A stretch of DNA of 64,000 nt, from contig JAPEVC010000111.1 of assembly GCA_027946555.1 (NCBI GenBank), positions 1 through 64,000 on the forward strand, given 5' to 3'. Under the pieces are notes generated by a model. The model was given only the letters and a program-made list of their open reading frames with translations, was not told the DNA's origin and ran no database searches. Shown here piece by piece: positions 9,975-20,269 of this stretch (positions are counted from its first letter, which is position 1; each line of letters begins with the position of its first letter). Source of the stretch: Gnomoniopsis sp. IMI 355080. Taxonomy: Eukaryota > Ascomycota > Sordariomycetes > Diaporthales > Gnomoniaceae. A program made the position numbers and the translations under genes.

Positions 9975-11900
9975 ATGAAATTCTTCATGCCACGGTTCGT
10001 CACCATGTCTGCCATAGCAAGAGCCTTTCTAGCTATCATTCCGCTTGTCCAGGCAGCATCAATTCGACAGGTTAGCTCGACATGCAAGGCCATACCGGGA
10101 GACAGCGCGTGGCCTAGCCAAGACACGTGGGACTCGCTCAACCAGACGGTAGAGGGGCGTCTTATCGCAACTATTCCTCAAGCAGCCGTGTGCCACCCTC
10201 AGGGGTTTGGCACCCTGTCCTACAACGAGACTACTTGCAATTCACTCAAGGCAGCCTACAATATGCCCGCCACCTTGTCAGTCCTGTCCAAGCCCTGGAA
10301 GACCACCACTCAGCTGACTGACACGTCTCCCATGTAGTGAGTCCTTGCCGGGTGAAATCATGAACTATTACTTCCAAAACGCATCATGTAGTCCTTTCTA
10401 TAACAGCAATGGCACTTGTGAGCTTGGAAACCTGGTCAGCTACTCCATATCTGTGTCTGGCGCCGAAGATGTCGTTGCCGGCATCAATTTTGCTCGGGAC
10501 AACAACGTACGACTGGTGGTGAAAAACACTGGTCACGAGTAAGCCCACAGTGACCTGATTCTTGCCTGTCTTCCCACACAAAAACGCTTACATGTGCTAT
10601 TCACAGCTTCTTGGGCAAGTCAAGCGGGAAAGGTGGACTCTCTCTTTGGACTCACAACCTGCAGGGCTGGGAAATCATCGAGAGCTACAACAGCACCATG
10701 TACACAGGACCTGCCGCCAAGATTGGCGCAGGCGTTACTGGAGGTGAGGCTCTCATACTGGCCAACAAGAATGGCTACACACTAGTGACAGGAGACTGCC
10801 CGACAGTCGGAGTAGCCGGTGGTTACGCGTCGGGAGGAGGCCATGGCTATCTTAACAGCGCGTACGGTATGGGCGCCGACCAGATCTTGGAAGTCGAAGT
10901 CGTCACCGCAGATGGCCAATACCTCACCGCTAGTCCCACGAACAACGAGGACCTGTACTGGGCAATCGCAGGCGGTGGCGCCGGAACTTATGCCGTCGTC
11001 CTGAGCATGACCTACAAGATCTACCCGGACATTGTCGTCGGCGCCGCCACCCTTGCCTTCAACAGAACCGCCGCCTCCAGCGATGAGGCCTACTTGGCAG
11101 CCATGGCAGCATGGTGGCAGTTCCTTCCCACCCTCGTTGACAGCGGCGCCACCGCAGCATTCAACGTCATTCCGGACCAGTTCCTGGTCTACAATACCAC
11201 TGCGCCGGGGCAGACGGCCGCGGACATGGACGCCTTATATGAGCCCTACCTCGCGCAATTACGAAACCTCAGCGTACCGTACACCTACAACTCCTACACG
11301 GCACCGAGTTATTTCGCCCATTACAACGTGACAAATGGGCCGCTCCCGGACGGGCCCTACACAGCTTCGCCGCTCTTTAACAGCCGCATCATTCCACGCG
11401 CGGTATCACTGAGTGCTGAGCGTGCGCGGAACGTCAGCGAGACCATGATCGCGGTGACCGAGATCGACATCAGCGCGAACTACCAGTACGGCTGCATGGG
11501 GCTCAACGTGTCGTCCAACTCGGCGCGGTTCAACCATGCAGACAACGCGCTGGCGCCGTACTGGCGCGACGCTATCGCCATCTGCCTGCACTACTCGGTG
11601 TACGATTGGGAGGTGCCACAGGAGGTGATGCTGCAGCGGAAGAAAACCATAGCGGAGGTCATTTACCCAGCCATCGAGGCTGCAACGCCAGACTCCGGGT
11701 CGTACCTGAACGAGGGCGATCCGTTGGTATATCCCATGGATGATGATGCAAAGTGGCAGACAGCGTTTTATGGAAGCAACTACGCTGCCCTGAGACAGGT
11801 CAAGGACAAGTGGGATTCTGAGTCTATCTTCTATTCTTACACCGCAGTAGGTTCTGAAGACTGGAGCGTAGATGCTAATGGAAGGCTTTGTAAAATTTAG
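9975..11900 (+). CDS. Secreted FAD-linked oxidoreductase (berberine-bridge-enzyme type, bicovalent flavin)
   Basis: Three exons (9975-10276, 10338-10538 and 10607-11900) join to 598 residues. An N-terminal hydrophobic stretch ending near LVQAAS is a probable signal peptide, and many N-x-S/T sites suggest glycosylation. The FAD-binding PCMH fold is shown by KNTGHDFLGKS, whose His167 is the expected 8-alpha-histidyl flavin link, and by GDCPTVGVAGG, whose Cys232 is the expected 6-S-cysteinyl link. The C-terminal YxN-like segment (YGSNYAALRQVK) and EDWSVDANGRLC fit the BBE domain. Known relatives oxidise alcohols, amines or polyketide intermediates using O2. Intron 1 uses a GTCAGT donor, a GCTGAC branch-like site and a GTAG acceptor; reading straight through would meet a false stop at 10335. 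The gene lies beside the P450/ER/SDR set and may act late in the same pathway. Confidence 0.9.
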
Positions 11901-12461
11901 ATTTTATAATGTATATTATTAATATTGTAATACTGGCATTTCATTATTGCGGTTCTACCTGTTGTCGCATATATGGAACGGCACCTGGCTTACCTATTAA
12001 CCAGGCCAGCCAAGTTAAAATAGACGTCCGGCACATTCCCTAACTTAGCTTTAATTTCTTAGAGAGATAGATACGAACAAACTATAGGTTTCTGTCCACC
12101 CTGTTTTTGATCTTGTACGTACGTACGAATGTTGCCCATTGAACATTAATTAGTGGTTACAAGTGTAACCTAGGTACGACCACAGATTGGTCAGGGTGAC
12201 GAGACGACGATTTCGAGCCTTTGAAGCACGTGAATGCTGATGCACGAACGTGGTGTTTTGTCCCACACCTGTCGTGCGTGCTGAACAGAAATCAAGTAAT
12301 TCAGCCGTTTGAGAAAGAAGAAGGAGTCTCTATTTTCAGTCGGACTACAGTATTCGAACGCGAGGTCGATGATCGTACGGTAAATTTTGTACGTGCGTAT
12401 GCTCAAATTTGACTGCGTGCGAAGTGGAAATAATACTCAGTGTGCTACTTGTACTACGATC
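11901..12461. other. Intergenic region
   Basis: Nothing supportable beyond flanking UTR sequence. A short ACGTACGTACG tract lies near 12116. Confidence 0.5.
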
Positions 12462-12866
12462 ATGAGTTCATCGACGCCAGACCAGCCCGCCAAGTCTACC
12501 AGCTCGGCAGTAGGACCCGTTGACCAGCCTCAACTATCTATTACATACGAGGAGATGGCAGAGGACAGTCCAACTCCCTTCAAAGTCTGCATGCAAGTTA
12601 CCGCACCTCGGTACTGGGACTGTACAGTTGATATCGATCAATTTCCAGACAAACTGCATTTGACTGCGTATGTGGGACAAATCATCGCCGAAAATGTTAG
12701 GATCAGAGACTTCAGATTCTACGCAACAACTTACCGACAAGAATTCAAAGAATGGTCATCGTACCAGTTCATGGAGGTGCACCGTACGTTTCAAAAAAAA
12801 CTTCTTTCGACAGGTACGAAGTACCAAAGCTTTGAAAATCACACAGAACATCAAGGTGCAGGCTGA
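12462..12866 (+). CDS. Hypothetical small protein
   Basis: An open frame of 134 codons starting MSSSTPDQPAKS. The first ~30 residues are Ser/Thr/Pro-rich and the middle has a mixed, structured-looking composition. There is no signal peptide, membrane segment or recognised motif. The 3' end may be wrong: a possible donor (GTACG) near 12783 could lead to another exon. It might be a recently formed or fragmentary gene; support is only an open frame with sensible codon use. Confidence 0.35.
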   Translation: MSSSTPDQPAKSTSSAVGPVDQPQLSITYEEMAEDSPTPFKVCMQVTAPRYWDCTVDIDQFPDKLHLTAYVGQIIAENVRIRDFRFYATTYRQEFKEWSSYQFMEVHRTFQKKLLSTGTKYQSFENHTEHQGAG

Positions 12867-13297
12867 GGGCCAGGTTTGGAATTGAGAATAATTTTGGATG
12901 AACTGAGGCTGTTTATCATGGTATTTGAGTGGGAAAATGGCAGCTGGCAGCTGGAATGTATTGAAGCATTATAGAGCAGATCCCGATTTTTGCTCAGCGG
13001 CGAGCGCCCGGCTAGGCCAAGGTTGTGCCTGTTTCATGGATATTTTTGTCTTATAAAGAACCCAGTATTACATTATGAATGAAAGGCTCTTTTGCCAGAT
13101 CGTGACAAAGATGTGGTTCCTGGATCCATCGCCATGCTCTGTTCCTCTTGCGAGAGCCCACCCGGGTATCTGTCTTAAGTTATGGGAGGTCTGCAGAGGA
13201 CAGATCGCCAGTACGACCAGCCCACATGGGCAATATTCTTAAGATACATCCATATGCAACACCTCATTCCCACTGGCGTTGATAGTCTGCTTGTTGC
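12867..13297. other. Intergenic region
   Basis: No gene, repeat or RNA motif recognised. Confidence 0.5.
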
Positions 13298-13651
13298 CTA
13301 TCCGTGCTGACTGGCGCCCACCTGGCTATCCCACGCGCCCTCTCGCCACATCCACGCGCCCACCGCCGCGGTATTAACACCAGCCGCAACCACCGTCGGC
13401 CCCACGCAGAAGTTCATAGGAACGTTCTGGTACCACTGAATAACGCGACATCCGTAGTTCACGGCCAAGGTAGCGCAGAGGGCGACGCTGGTGCTTAGGG
13501 CTAGATTCTGCTCGAAGGTCATGACGTCTCTCCGAGTACGGATATCTTGCCTGTTGGCGAAGCCCTGTAGGTAGAGGCTGATGAAAACCCCTAGTAAAGA
13601 GATTGCCAAGAGAGTTTTGTAGCCTGGCCGGGGGGTTGTCGTCGTCGGCAT
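13298..13651 (-). CDS. Hypothetical small membrane protein
   Basis: A single open frame of 117 residues from an ATG at 13651. Three hydrophobic segments can be seen: about 14-29 (LLAISLLGVFISLYLQ), about 49-66 (containing STSVALCATLAVNYGC) and about 80-98 (containing VGPTVVAAGVNTAAVG). They suggest a small integral membrane protein with short loops. No family was recognised and no catalytic motif is visible. The regular spacing of hydrophobic segments and an ordinary ATG context support a real gene, but no splice evidence is available. Confidence 0.45.
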   Translation of the reverse strand: MPTTTTPRPGYKTLLAISLLGVFISLYLQGFANRQDIRTRRDVMTFEQNLALSTSVALCATLAVNYGCRVIQWYQNVPMNFCVGPTVVAAGVNTAAVGAWMWREGAWDSQVGASQHG

Positions 13652-14067
13652 CTTTCTCGGTGATGTTGAAACAACGTCGGGCTAAGGTATAGGCCACAGA
13701 CACAAAATAACAATTGTGGGGGAAACGGTTGTATGGATGCTGAAGAAGGAGGATAGTAATAGAAGAGCCTCTGGGTTGTTTGGTGGAAGCTCGCAAGAGA
13801 ATTTGAAAGAATGTTGACCTGGGAGCCTGAAGCTCCGCACAGAAGTCTCTCTCCAATGAGAAAATAGTGAGGAATGCTTGGAGAGCCTAGATGAAACGCC
13901 ATTACCGCCCTAACCGCCGTTCCAAAAGTATGTATGTATAAGATAACCGCGATATATAAGTAAGACATGGGAGATGCTTGGAGATTCCTTTACCCTAACA
14001 AACGTTACAACCCATTTGAGAAGTGCCGTCGCCCGATCATGGTTTCGTTGGTCAACCCGCCGCATCA

Positions 14068-14121
14068 GCCTCGTTACATCAGGCTGTGCCTCGTTCCTTC
14101 AGGATGTGCCTCGTTCCGCAG
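14068..14121. repeat. Imperfect tandem repeat (~15-20 bp units)
   Basis: Three adjacent units share GCCTCGTT followed by a variable tail ending in CAG: 14068-14082, 14083-14102 and 14103-14121. Confidence 0.6.
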
Positions 14122-14306
14122 TTTAAAAACTTCACATGCATGTAGATACCGCAGGCAGGCCACCAGCTGAACGAAACAAAAAGACAAACAGCAATAGCAA
14201 TTGTAGATATGACCACGAATGCTAGGAAGTTCACATATACAGTCAGGCCTCTTCGCGGTCACTGATCAGGCAGCAGATCATGCAGGGCGTATACGGCCTT
14301 GAACGA

Positions 14307-14307
<1 letters not shown>

Positions 14308-14344
<37 letters not shown>
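14308..14344. repeat. (TA)n microsatellite
   Basis: About 18 uninterrupted TA units, roughly 100 bp upstream of the start codon at 14446, probably in promoter or 5' leader. Confidence 0.9.
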
Positions 14345-14346
<2 letters not shown>

Positions 14347-14445
14347 TCAGATTATGAACACTTGCTTGCTTAGTTGTATGTGCTGACTTTCATATCAACT
14401 CCTAGAAAATCACCACAATCAATCACTACTTTCAAGACTCGAAAC

Positions 14446-15750
14446 ATGGCACTACATTCTACACTAGTCTTCCTCCTCTTCCTTCTCTCCCCTGTCCGCA
14501 GCCTCGTCCTCAAAACCGACCTCGTCGACGCGCACGCCTCGCATCTAGCCCCCCGCGCCCCGGAATGCAAGCGGACAGACGATGCGGTGACCACCATCGT
14601 CGCCACCGCCGAGTCATTTTCCAGCGCCGACGCGCAGGTCATCATTGGCACCGGGGGCGCCGTGCTGTTCACCTGCCGGGTCCTCCTCGGCCTCGCCGGC
14701 GACGACGACCGTAACCCGCTTATCTGCTACAACCTCAGCGGCATGGTGCTCTTCACGACGGCAGCCGTCAACGGCCTCGTCTCCAAGACTAAAGGTACTG
14801 GCGCGACGACCGCGGACGGTAACACTCCCAATCCACCACCGGGCCGGAACCGTAATGTGTCACTGTATGAGCATCATGCTGCGCACATGGCAGATTTGGG
14901 AGTCGTGTGGGACAGTTTTGTAAGTGTCTGGCGCTTGCGAGGTCTTCTGGAGCCTTGTCGTATCTCCCCACTAGAGGCCCTGAATATTCTACTACGCTCA
15001 TCTTCAGCATTGTCACCCTGATACGTGAGTAGCAATATACTGACCAGTGATGTACCATTAGGAGGTATTGCCGGTCGTGGAGGCCCGAGCCAACAACTCA
15101 CACCCCCATGGTGCCCAAGTGGTAAGCCGCATGTCGATGTTAGGCATCCGCAGCAACGATACCGAGGCTGTCTCTGGCGACCGGTACGATCATCTAATCA
15201 CCACATACTCTGACGGCACGGGTAACGTGCGTTTGACACGCAGCCCCAGTGCCTCTGATCAGGGACAGGCGGGTCGTATCGTCCGTCGCCATGATGGGCC
15301 TGGCTTCAAATTCAGCTACCGTCGCTTCGACTCGAACGACAACTTTCTTGGCGATCCGGACCAAACAGTGTAAGTACTTTTGTCAGGTGTGGCGGTATTG
15401 TCTTCCGCGCGGGCTTTAGGCTACCGTTTCGCGAAAGCCGAAAGAAAATGCAAGCTTAGTTTCCCCCATGTGTTTCTGATACTGATAGCGAGGCGTTTAG
15501 GATGGGCTCTGACCCCAAGCTCATACCGGCCAAGATTGCCAACGACCTGGGCCGTCTATCAAACCAGAATCCCTATCCAGGACCGAATGCAGACGGGCTT
15601 GTGTGGGCCATCGCGGTTGATGGGGTTTATAGCTTCGCAATGAGTGTCATTGGCGAAGTACAGGGGTTTGGGGATGAGTATGAGGATGTCAACATCTGCG
15701 GGGATATGTCTGGTCCTTGTCATGATGTGTTTGTGGCACACAGCGCCTGA
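14446..15750 (+). CDS. Hypothetical secreted protein
   Basis: Three exons (14446-14919, 15062-15369 and 15501-15750) join to 343 residues. Residues 1-19 (MALHSTLVFLLFLLSPVRS) form a clear signal peptide. A second hydrophobic stretch lies near 64-80 and another near 95-110. The rest is hydrophilic, with N-x-S/T sites and six or more Cys, consistent with an exported or cell-surface protein. The intron phases agree exactly and the last exon continues smoothly (QTVMGSDPKLIP), which strongly supports a real spliced gene. The first intron is 142 bp and contains alternative splice signals, but using them breaks the frame. No family was recognised. It could be an effector-like or surface protein; that is conjecture from the secretion signal only. 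Confidence 0.65.
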
Positions 15751-17152
15751 TCAAGTGATGCATGGCAGATAGCCGCTCACGTAGTTATTTGATCTCATTG
15801 AAAGGCAAATAAGTAGTCATAGAACAAGGGATTGACAGGTAAACAAAATTTCATTATTAAGGACGTAAGAGAACTATTTGTGAGAACGGTTATTCGTATC
15901 ACGGGCATAGCAACCAGTCGCTTTACCATGATGCAAAAAGCTTAACGGACTTCAGGAGTCATCCAATGCTAATTGGCTGGCTCCACTGGTTGATATACCG
16001 TACCTGTAACGATCAAGTACACCCACCACCAAATAGCAACACAAATCGTCTTTCATACCAACTGAATATCGACCTTTTGCTAGCAAGTGACCTACCAACA
16101 GTTGCTCTCCCGTTCTGTGGGCTTTCTTAAGTACTTACTATATCCCTTCCTACCCCTTTACCATAACACAATAGTCAAAACCTTTATTAGCTTTATGCTA
16201 TAATCTAATAATACCGGTGTTGGTTAGTTTAACAGACTGGTTCTGTGACGGTTGTAGTAACAGTGGTTCATTGTGCCGTGTGTCAGGAAGGAAGTCTAAG
16301 GTAAGCCACCAGGTAGGCTGCTGGCTCAAGTACGTTCAGCTGCTTGAGTCAAGCCGAAGTGAAGGCGACAGAATTCTCTACATCTACATAATTCAAGCAA
16401 GCGACGAGATGAAGTGTTCCCCACCCCCCAGCCCATAACGTCCGGCTGGGACAAAAATCAAAATCAAACTTACTCTCCAATCTCGTCGGATAGAGGCACG
16501 GTTTTTGAGGCACGGTTTGCAATTGCGCAGTTGCCACTTTCACATGCAAAACAAAACATGTTCGCGTAGAAACCGCACTTACTCTACGCACCCGCAAAGG
16601 AAATGTTATGTCACAAGCAGAGTCACAGACCTACTTTCTCAAGAGAACAAGCACCAGTCACAGCGAAGTCAAGAAGATGGTGACAATATACTAAGAGGGA
16701 AACATCAAAACATTCTTGTTCGCTATTCGACAGATCCACTTGCTGGCTTGGCTTTGCACATCTTCTCAACGTCGACACGCTAATTAATCCTAATCTACCT
16801 TACTTTGGACCGGATACTGACACTGACGCTGACACAATCCAGACTAGAACCTAGACCACAGACAGAGAAAGACAGAGAGCCCAGAGCACAAGGACAGTAA
16901 GAGCGGCTGACTTGACCAGATATGACGGAATTGTTCCACAGCATCATCAGCAATAGGAGACGACCAAATTGACTCGAAGCATTCATTGTACGTTCTCAAA
17001 AAGAGCCGCACATATGACAACCCAACGGGAAGCGACTGAGGTAATCCGTGAACGACCAGCAAGGCGGAAAGTCGACGTAACGGTAGAAAACAAGCACAAA
17101 GGACAGCAACAGAAGAGAACCACAGCAAAGACCAAAAAAACAAGCGCCCGTT
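15751..17152. other. Intergenic region
   Basis: 1.4 kb without a supportable gene. Several open frames of 60-100 codons on both strands lack motifs. The right end is the 3' flank of acrB. Confidence 0.5.
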
Positions 17153-20100
17153 TTACACAGGACTCGCCGGATCCTTGTTGCTGCCCTCGCTGCTCCCGCT
17201 CCCGCTGCGAACACTACCCGCCGAGCCAGAACCACCAATGGCAGATCCCGTACCAGAACCCGACCCCGAGGCCTTACGAGTGACTCCATCCTTGAGGGGT
17301 GGGAATCCCGGAGGACTCCGCATCCCGCCAGATACGTAAGAGTACTGAGCAAAGGGACTCGGATTGCCGGACTGCGTCTGGGAAGGCGGAAGAAACGGCG
17401 GAGCATTGACATTGATCCTTGTGCCGCCTGGAGTACTGGTTGTTGCGTGAAGATTTCCGCTGCTAGCGTTCTTGGACCCGTTGCTGTTGACACCTTCGTC
17501 ATCCTCATTGGTCGACTGCGTGAATCCCGAAACATCACTAAGCATGGAGGACGAGCGGCCTCGTGACTTGTGACGGGTTGGGAAGCCAGTTGGTCCTGGG
17601 TACTGCGGAAAGGTTGCATGCGAAAAGAGCGGATTGATCGTACTGTTACCCGGTACAGCACTCGCGGGAATGGAAGAGCTTTGCGCGGGTGACCACAACG
17701 GGTTTTGAGCATATTGTGGCCATTGCGCCGCAGCAGGATTGTAAGCGTTCGGATCCTGTTGCTCATAGAAGCCTGCGGCTGCATACTCGGCAACTTGCTG
17801 TTTGTAGCTAGCAACCACTCCATTGAGCATCAGGGACAAGTTGAGTGCGCGGTCCCGCTTTTCGGTGTTCGAGTCAATCGCGGCTTGCAGTCGCTCGGCG
17901 TATTCCTGTTCCCTACGAGCAACGTCGACCTCAAAAGTCAAGGTCTCCTGTTGGCGCCGTTGGGCTTCGTCCAGACCGCGAGCATTTGCGTCTGTTATAC
18001 GCGCATGCTCACCATCGACCTTGTTGAGGCGAGCGGCAGTCTTGTTCCTTTTGGCCTCCAGACTGCCTTGATCGTCGCTCAGCGCCTTGTTTTCCTGCTC
18101 GATGGTGGCCTTGAAGCTCTTGAAAGCCGAACGGGCCTTGTCATATAGGCTCTTCTCCGAGTTGTACCCGCTCTGCTTCTTCCGATACTCTGTCAGCACA
18201 TCCTCAGGGATCGTCGCCAGCTCCTTCAACTGCTCCTGCAACTCTGTCATGGCCTGCTCCGACTGCTTCTGCTGTGTCGTATTCTGCGCAATTTTCTGTC
18301 TCAGCTTCTCATCATTACCACCGGCAGATTGCACTGCCGAAGTCAGCCTGTCAATTTCCTTCTTCACCGCATTCGTCTTCCGATTATTTTCCTTCCTGAG
18401 AGCCTTCAACCTCGATTTCTCGTCACTCAGCTTCGATTCCAAGCCAGCAATTGAAGTCCTCAGGGTCGTTGCGGGAGATTCATGTCGATATTGGGAACGT
18501 GGAGCTGCGGCCTTCGCATCGGTGTCCTTAGTCTTAGCCGGGATGGTCCTAATACTAGTCGAGAAAATGACTTCGTCTGTGCGAGTGCTCACGAACTCGC
18601 ACTCGTAGTTCGACATCGGTGTCAGTCCATATATGTCGCCAGTCCATTTCGTGCCCGCTGTGCCTGCCTCCTCACCACTATCCACTGGAATGATGCGTGT
18701 GGGTTGCCATATGGCATTGTTGACCCTAACGTAGAACGGTTTCGTTTTGTCAATATAGGATGGCCCTGTACTATTGCCATTCTCATCATCGTTCTCGGGT
18801 GGGGGGAGGTTTGCGAAAGAACTAGTGTTGAAGCAAACCGTGTCACATCCAACATAGCAAATCCAGACCTGCCCCGGCTGCGTGTTGAATGGTGCATTCC
18901 CCAGATTGTGGATGTCGGTGGCATTCGAGCCGGCCGATTCGGTTGTTGCGTGTGATAACTCGTACTCCTTCACCATAACAATTTTTGTACTCGCCAAAGC
19001 TGCCCATAATGGCTGTCGAATGCGCACTTGATGACTCTGTTTCCTCTTTTTCTTACTTGACGCTGATGAACTCATAACCTGCCTATTCGGATCCGGGTCC
19101 GTTGGAGTCAATCCGCCGTCCATGGCAGGATCCACCATCAGAGAGGGGGATTTGCCAGCTTCCGGATCTGATTGACTTTGGGACAACAAATCACGTCTCT
19201 CGCGCCTGAGATACCAGTCGCGGACGTAGCGGACCAAACCTTGGACAAGAATGTGGATAGCCAAGACACTCCGAAACAATCCCCTAGGAGTTTTCCTTCC
19301 GTACACACTAGGTCCAGGTTCCATAGGGTCGTCAGCGTCGGTGGTTGCCCACGATGGTCCAAGCAGCGTCTTGATGTTTGGAAAGCCTCCGAGGGGTTGA
19401 TGATGTCCGAAATGGTTGAAAAGCACGATCCCAACGCATAGGAATATGTTGTGTGTAGTCCCCCCTCTTGAGCTCGCCCCTCCTCCCAGGGTCATCGCAA
19501 CCACGACCTGCGCGAACTCCAATATGAGGTCTTGTAGCGGCATGAAGGCGAAGATGATTAGGAAGAAGAGGTCGAGGCCAACGAGGGTCCACAAATTGGG
19601 AGCGCCAAAGCCATCGAAGATTTCGTTGATGCTCAGACCAGAACTCGTAGTTGGGGGCGGTACAAAAGTCAGCAGGGTAAAGAGTGTGTAGATGCTAGAC
19701 AAAAACCACGGTGATAGCTGGGTGAGGATGATGAGGATGGCGATGGTGTCGTGCAGTGGGCAGGATCGGAGGACGGTAAGGGCCAAGTCGAATGGGCCTG
19801 TGTCGCGGTGGACCTGGTTGTTCTTGGCAGCATTCACGTCGATACGGCGGTGGGCATCTTCGGCGGACACCGAGGCGGAGTCGGTGGAGGAGGCATCAGA
19901 GTAGGCAGCTACAGAGGCGCGCCTGGGGTTCTCGGCGGACATGATGTCGTCGATGGTGCTGTGGTGCTTTGTATAACCGTTTCCATTTCCGTTGCCATTG
20001 GCACTCGAGGTCGAAGGGTTTGGGGAGGGCAGCGGCGGGGGAGCGGCGGTGTCGAGGGACGTAGACGATAGAGAGTGGGATTGAGATTGAGAGGTGTTCT

Positions 20101-20269
20101 GCAGGATCGAGGATGGCCTGGGGCCGGGGCTGCCATCAGAGTGGATGTCGTTCCTGCTTCGCTGGCTCTTTGGAATGCGTTTTCCTGGACCTACAAGCCC
20201 ATTCTCGTGTCTGGTGTCGCGATTGGATGCCGCTCCCTGCTGTCGCTTTGCGGAGGAGCCGCGAGGCAT
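17153..20269 (-). CDS. acrB: Ubiquitination network signalling protein AcrB
   Basis: A single uninterrupted frame of 1038 residues. The N-terminus (1-155) is basic and Ser/Pro/Asn-rich, with a short NGNGNGNG run. Four hydrophobic segments follow, at about 175-203, 227-262, 274-290 and 335-352. A long coiled coil (about 620-800) rich in Lys, Glu and Gln comes next, and then a low-complexity Gly/Ser/Pro tail. This order and the length of about 1000 residues match AcrB of Aspergillus nidulans, a coiled-coil membrane protein linked genetically to the CreB/CreC deubiquitination network, acriflavine resistance and carbon-source uptake. The identification is by recognised architecture and sequence style. 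The start at 20269 (MPRGSSAKRQ) is the first ATG of the frame. The gene has a very long empty upstream region. Confidence 0.8.
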   Translation of the reverse strand: MPRGSSAKRQQGAASNRDTRHENGLVGPGKRIPKSQRSRNDIHSDGSPGPRPSSILQNTSQSQSHSLSSTSLDTAAPPPLPSPNPSTSSANGNGNGNGYTKHHSTIDDIMSAENPRRASVAAYSDASSTDSASVSAEDAHRRIDVNAAKNNQVHRDTGPFDLALTVLRSCPLHDTIAILIILTQLSPWFLSSIYTLFTLLTFVPPPTTSSGLSINEIFDGFGAPNLWTLVGLDLFFLIIFAFMPLQDLILEFAQVVVAMTLGGGASSRGGTTHNIFLCVGIVLFNHFGHHQPLGGFPNIKTLLGPSWATTDADDPMEPGPSVYGRKTPRGLFRSVLAIHILVQGLVRYVRDWYLRRERRDLLSQSQSDPEAGKSPSLMVDPAMDGGLTPTDPDPNRQVMSSSASSKKKRKQSHQVRIRQPLWAALASTKIVMVKEYELSHATTESAGSNATDIHNLGNAPFNTQPGQVWICYVGCDTVCFNTSSFANLPPPENDDENGNSTGPSYIDKTKPFYVRVNNAIWQPTRIIPVDSGEEAGTAGTKWTGDIYGLTPMSNYECEFVSTRTDEVIFSTSIRTIPAKTKDTDAKAAAPRSQYRHESPATTLRTSIAGLESKLSDEKSRLKALRKENNRKTNAVKKEIDRLTSAVQSAGGNDEKLRQKIAQNTTQQKQSEQAMTELQEQLKELATIPEDVLTEYRKKQSGYNSEKSLYDKARSAFKSFKATIEQENKALSDDQGSLEAKRNKTAARLNKVDGEHARITDANARGLDEAQRRQQETLTFEVDVARREQEYAERLQAAIDSNTEKRDRALNLSLMLNGVVASYKQQVAEYAAAGFYEQQDPNAYNPAAAQWPQYAQNPLWSPAQSSSIPASAVPGNSTINPLFSHATFPQYPGPTGFPTRHKSRGRSSSMLSDVSGFTQSTNEDDEGVNSNGSKNASSGNLHATTSTPGGTRINVNAPPFLPPSQTQSGNPSPFAQYSYVSGGMRSPPGFPPLKDGVTRKASGSGSGTGSAIGGSGSAGSVRSGSGSSEGSNKDPASPV

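Larger units (their letters stand above)
13652..14445. other. Intergenic region with imperfect tandem repeat and (TA)n tract
   Basis: This is the divergent space between two small hypothetical genes. It contains a three-unit imperfect repeat near 14068-14121 and a TA microsatellite at 14308-14344 close to the next gene's promoter. No coding frame is supported. Confidence 0.55.

Noticed and set aside
10335..10347. Frameshift or nonsense mutation in the FAD oxidase
   Set aside because: A 61-bp intron at 10277-10337 with donor, branch-like site and acceptor removes it and preserves the conserved motif.
14975..15024. Extra 50-bp exon inside the first intron of the secreted-protein gene
   Set aside because: Good splice-like signals exist, but including it introduces a stop or breaks the frame of the next exon.
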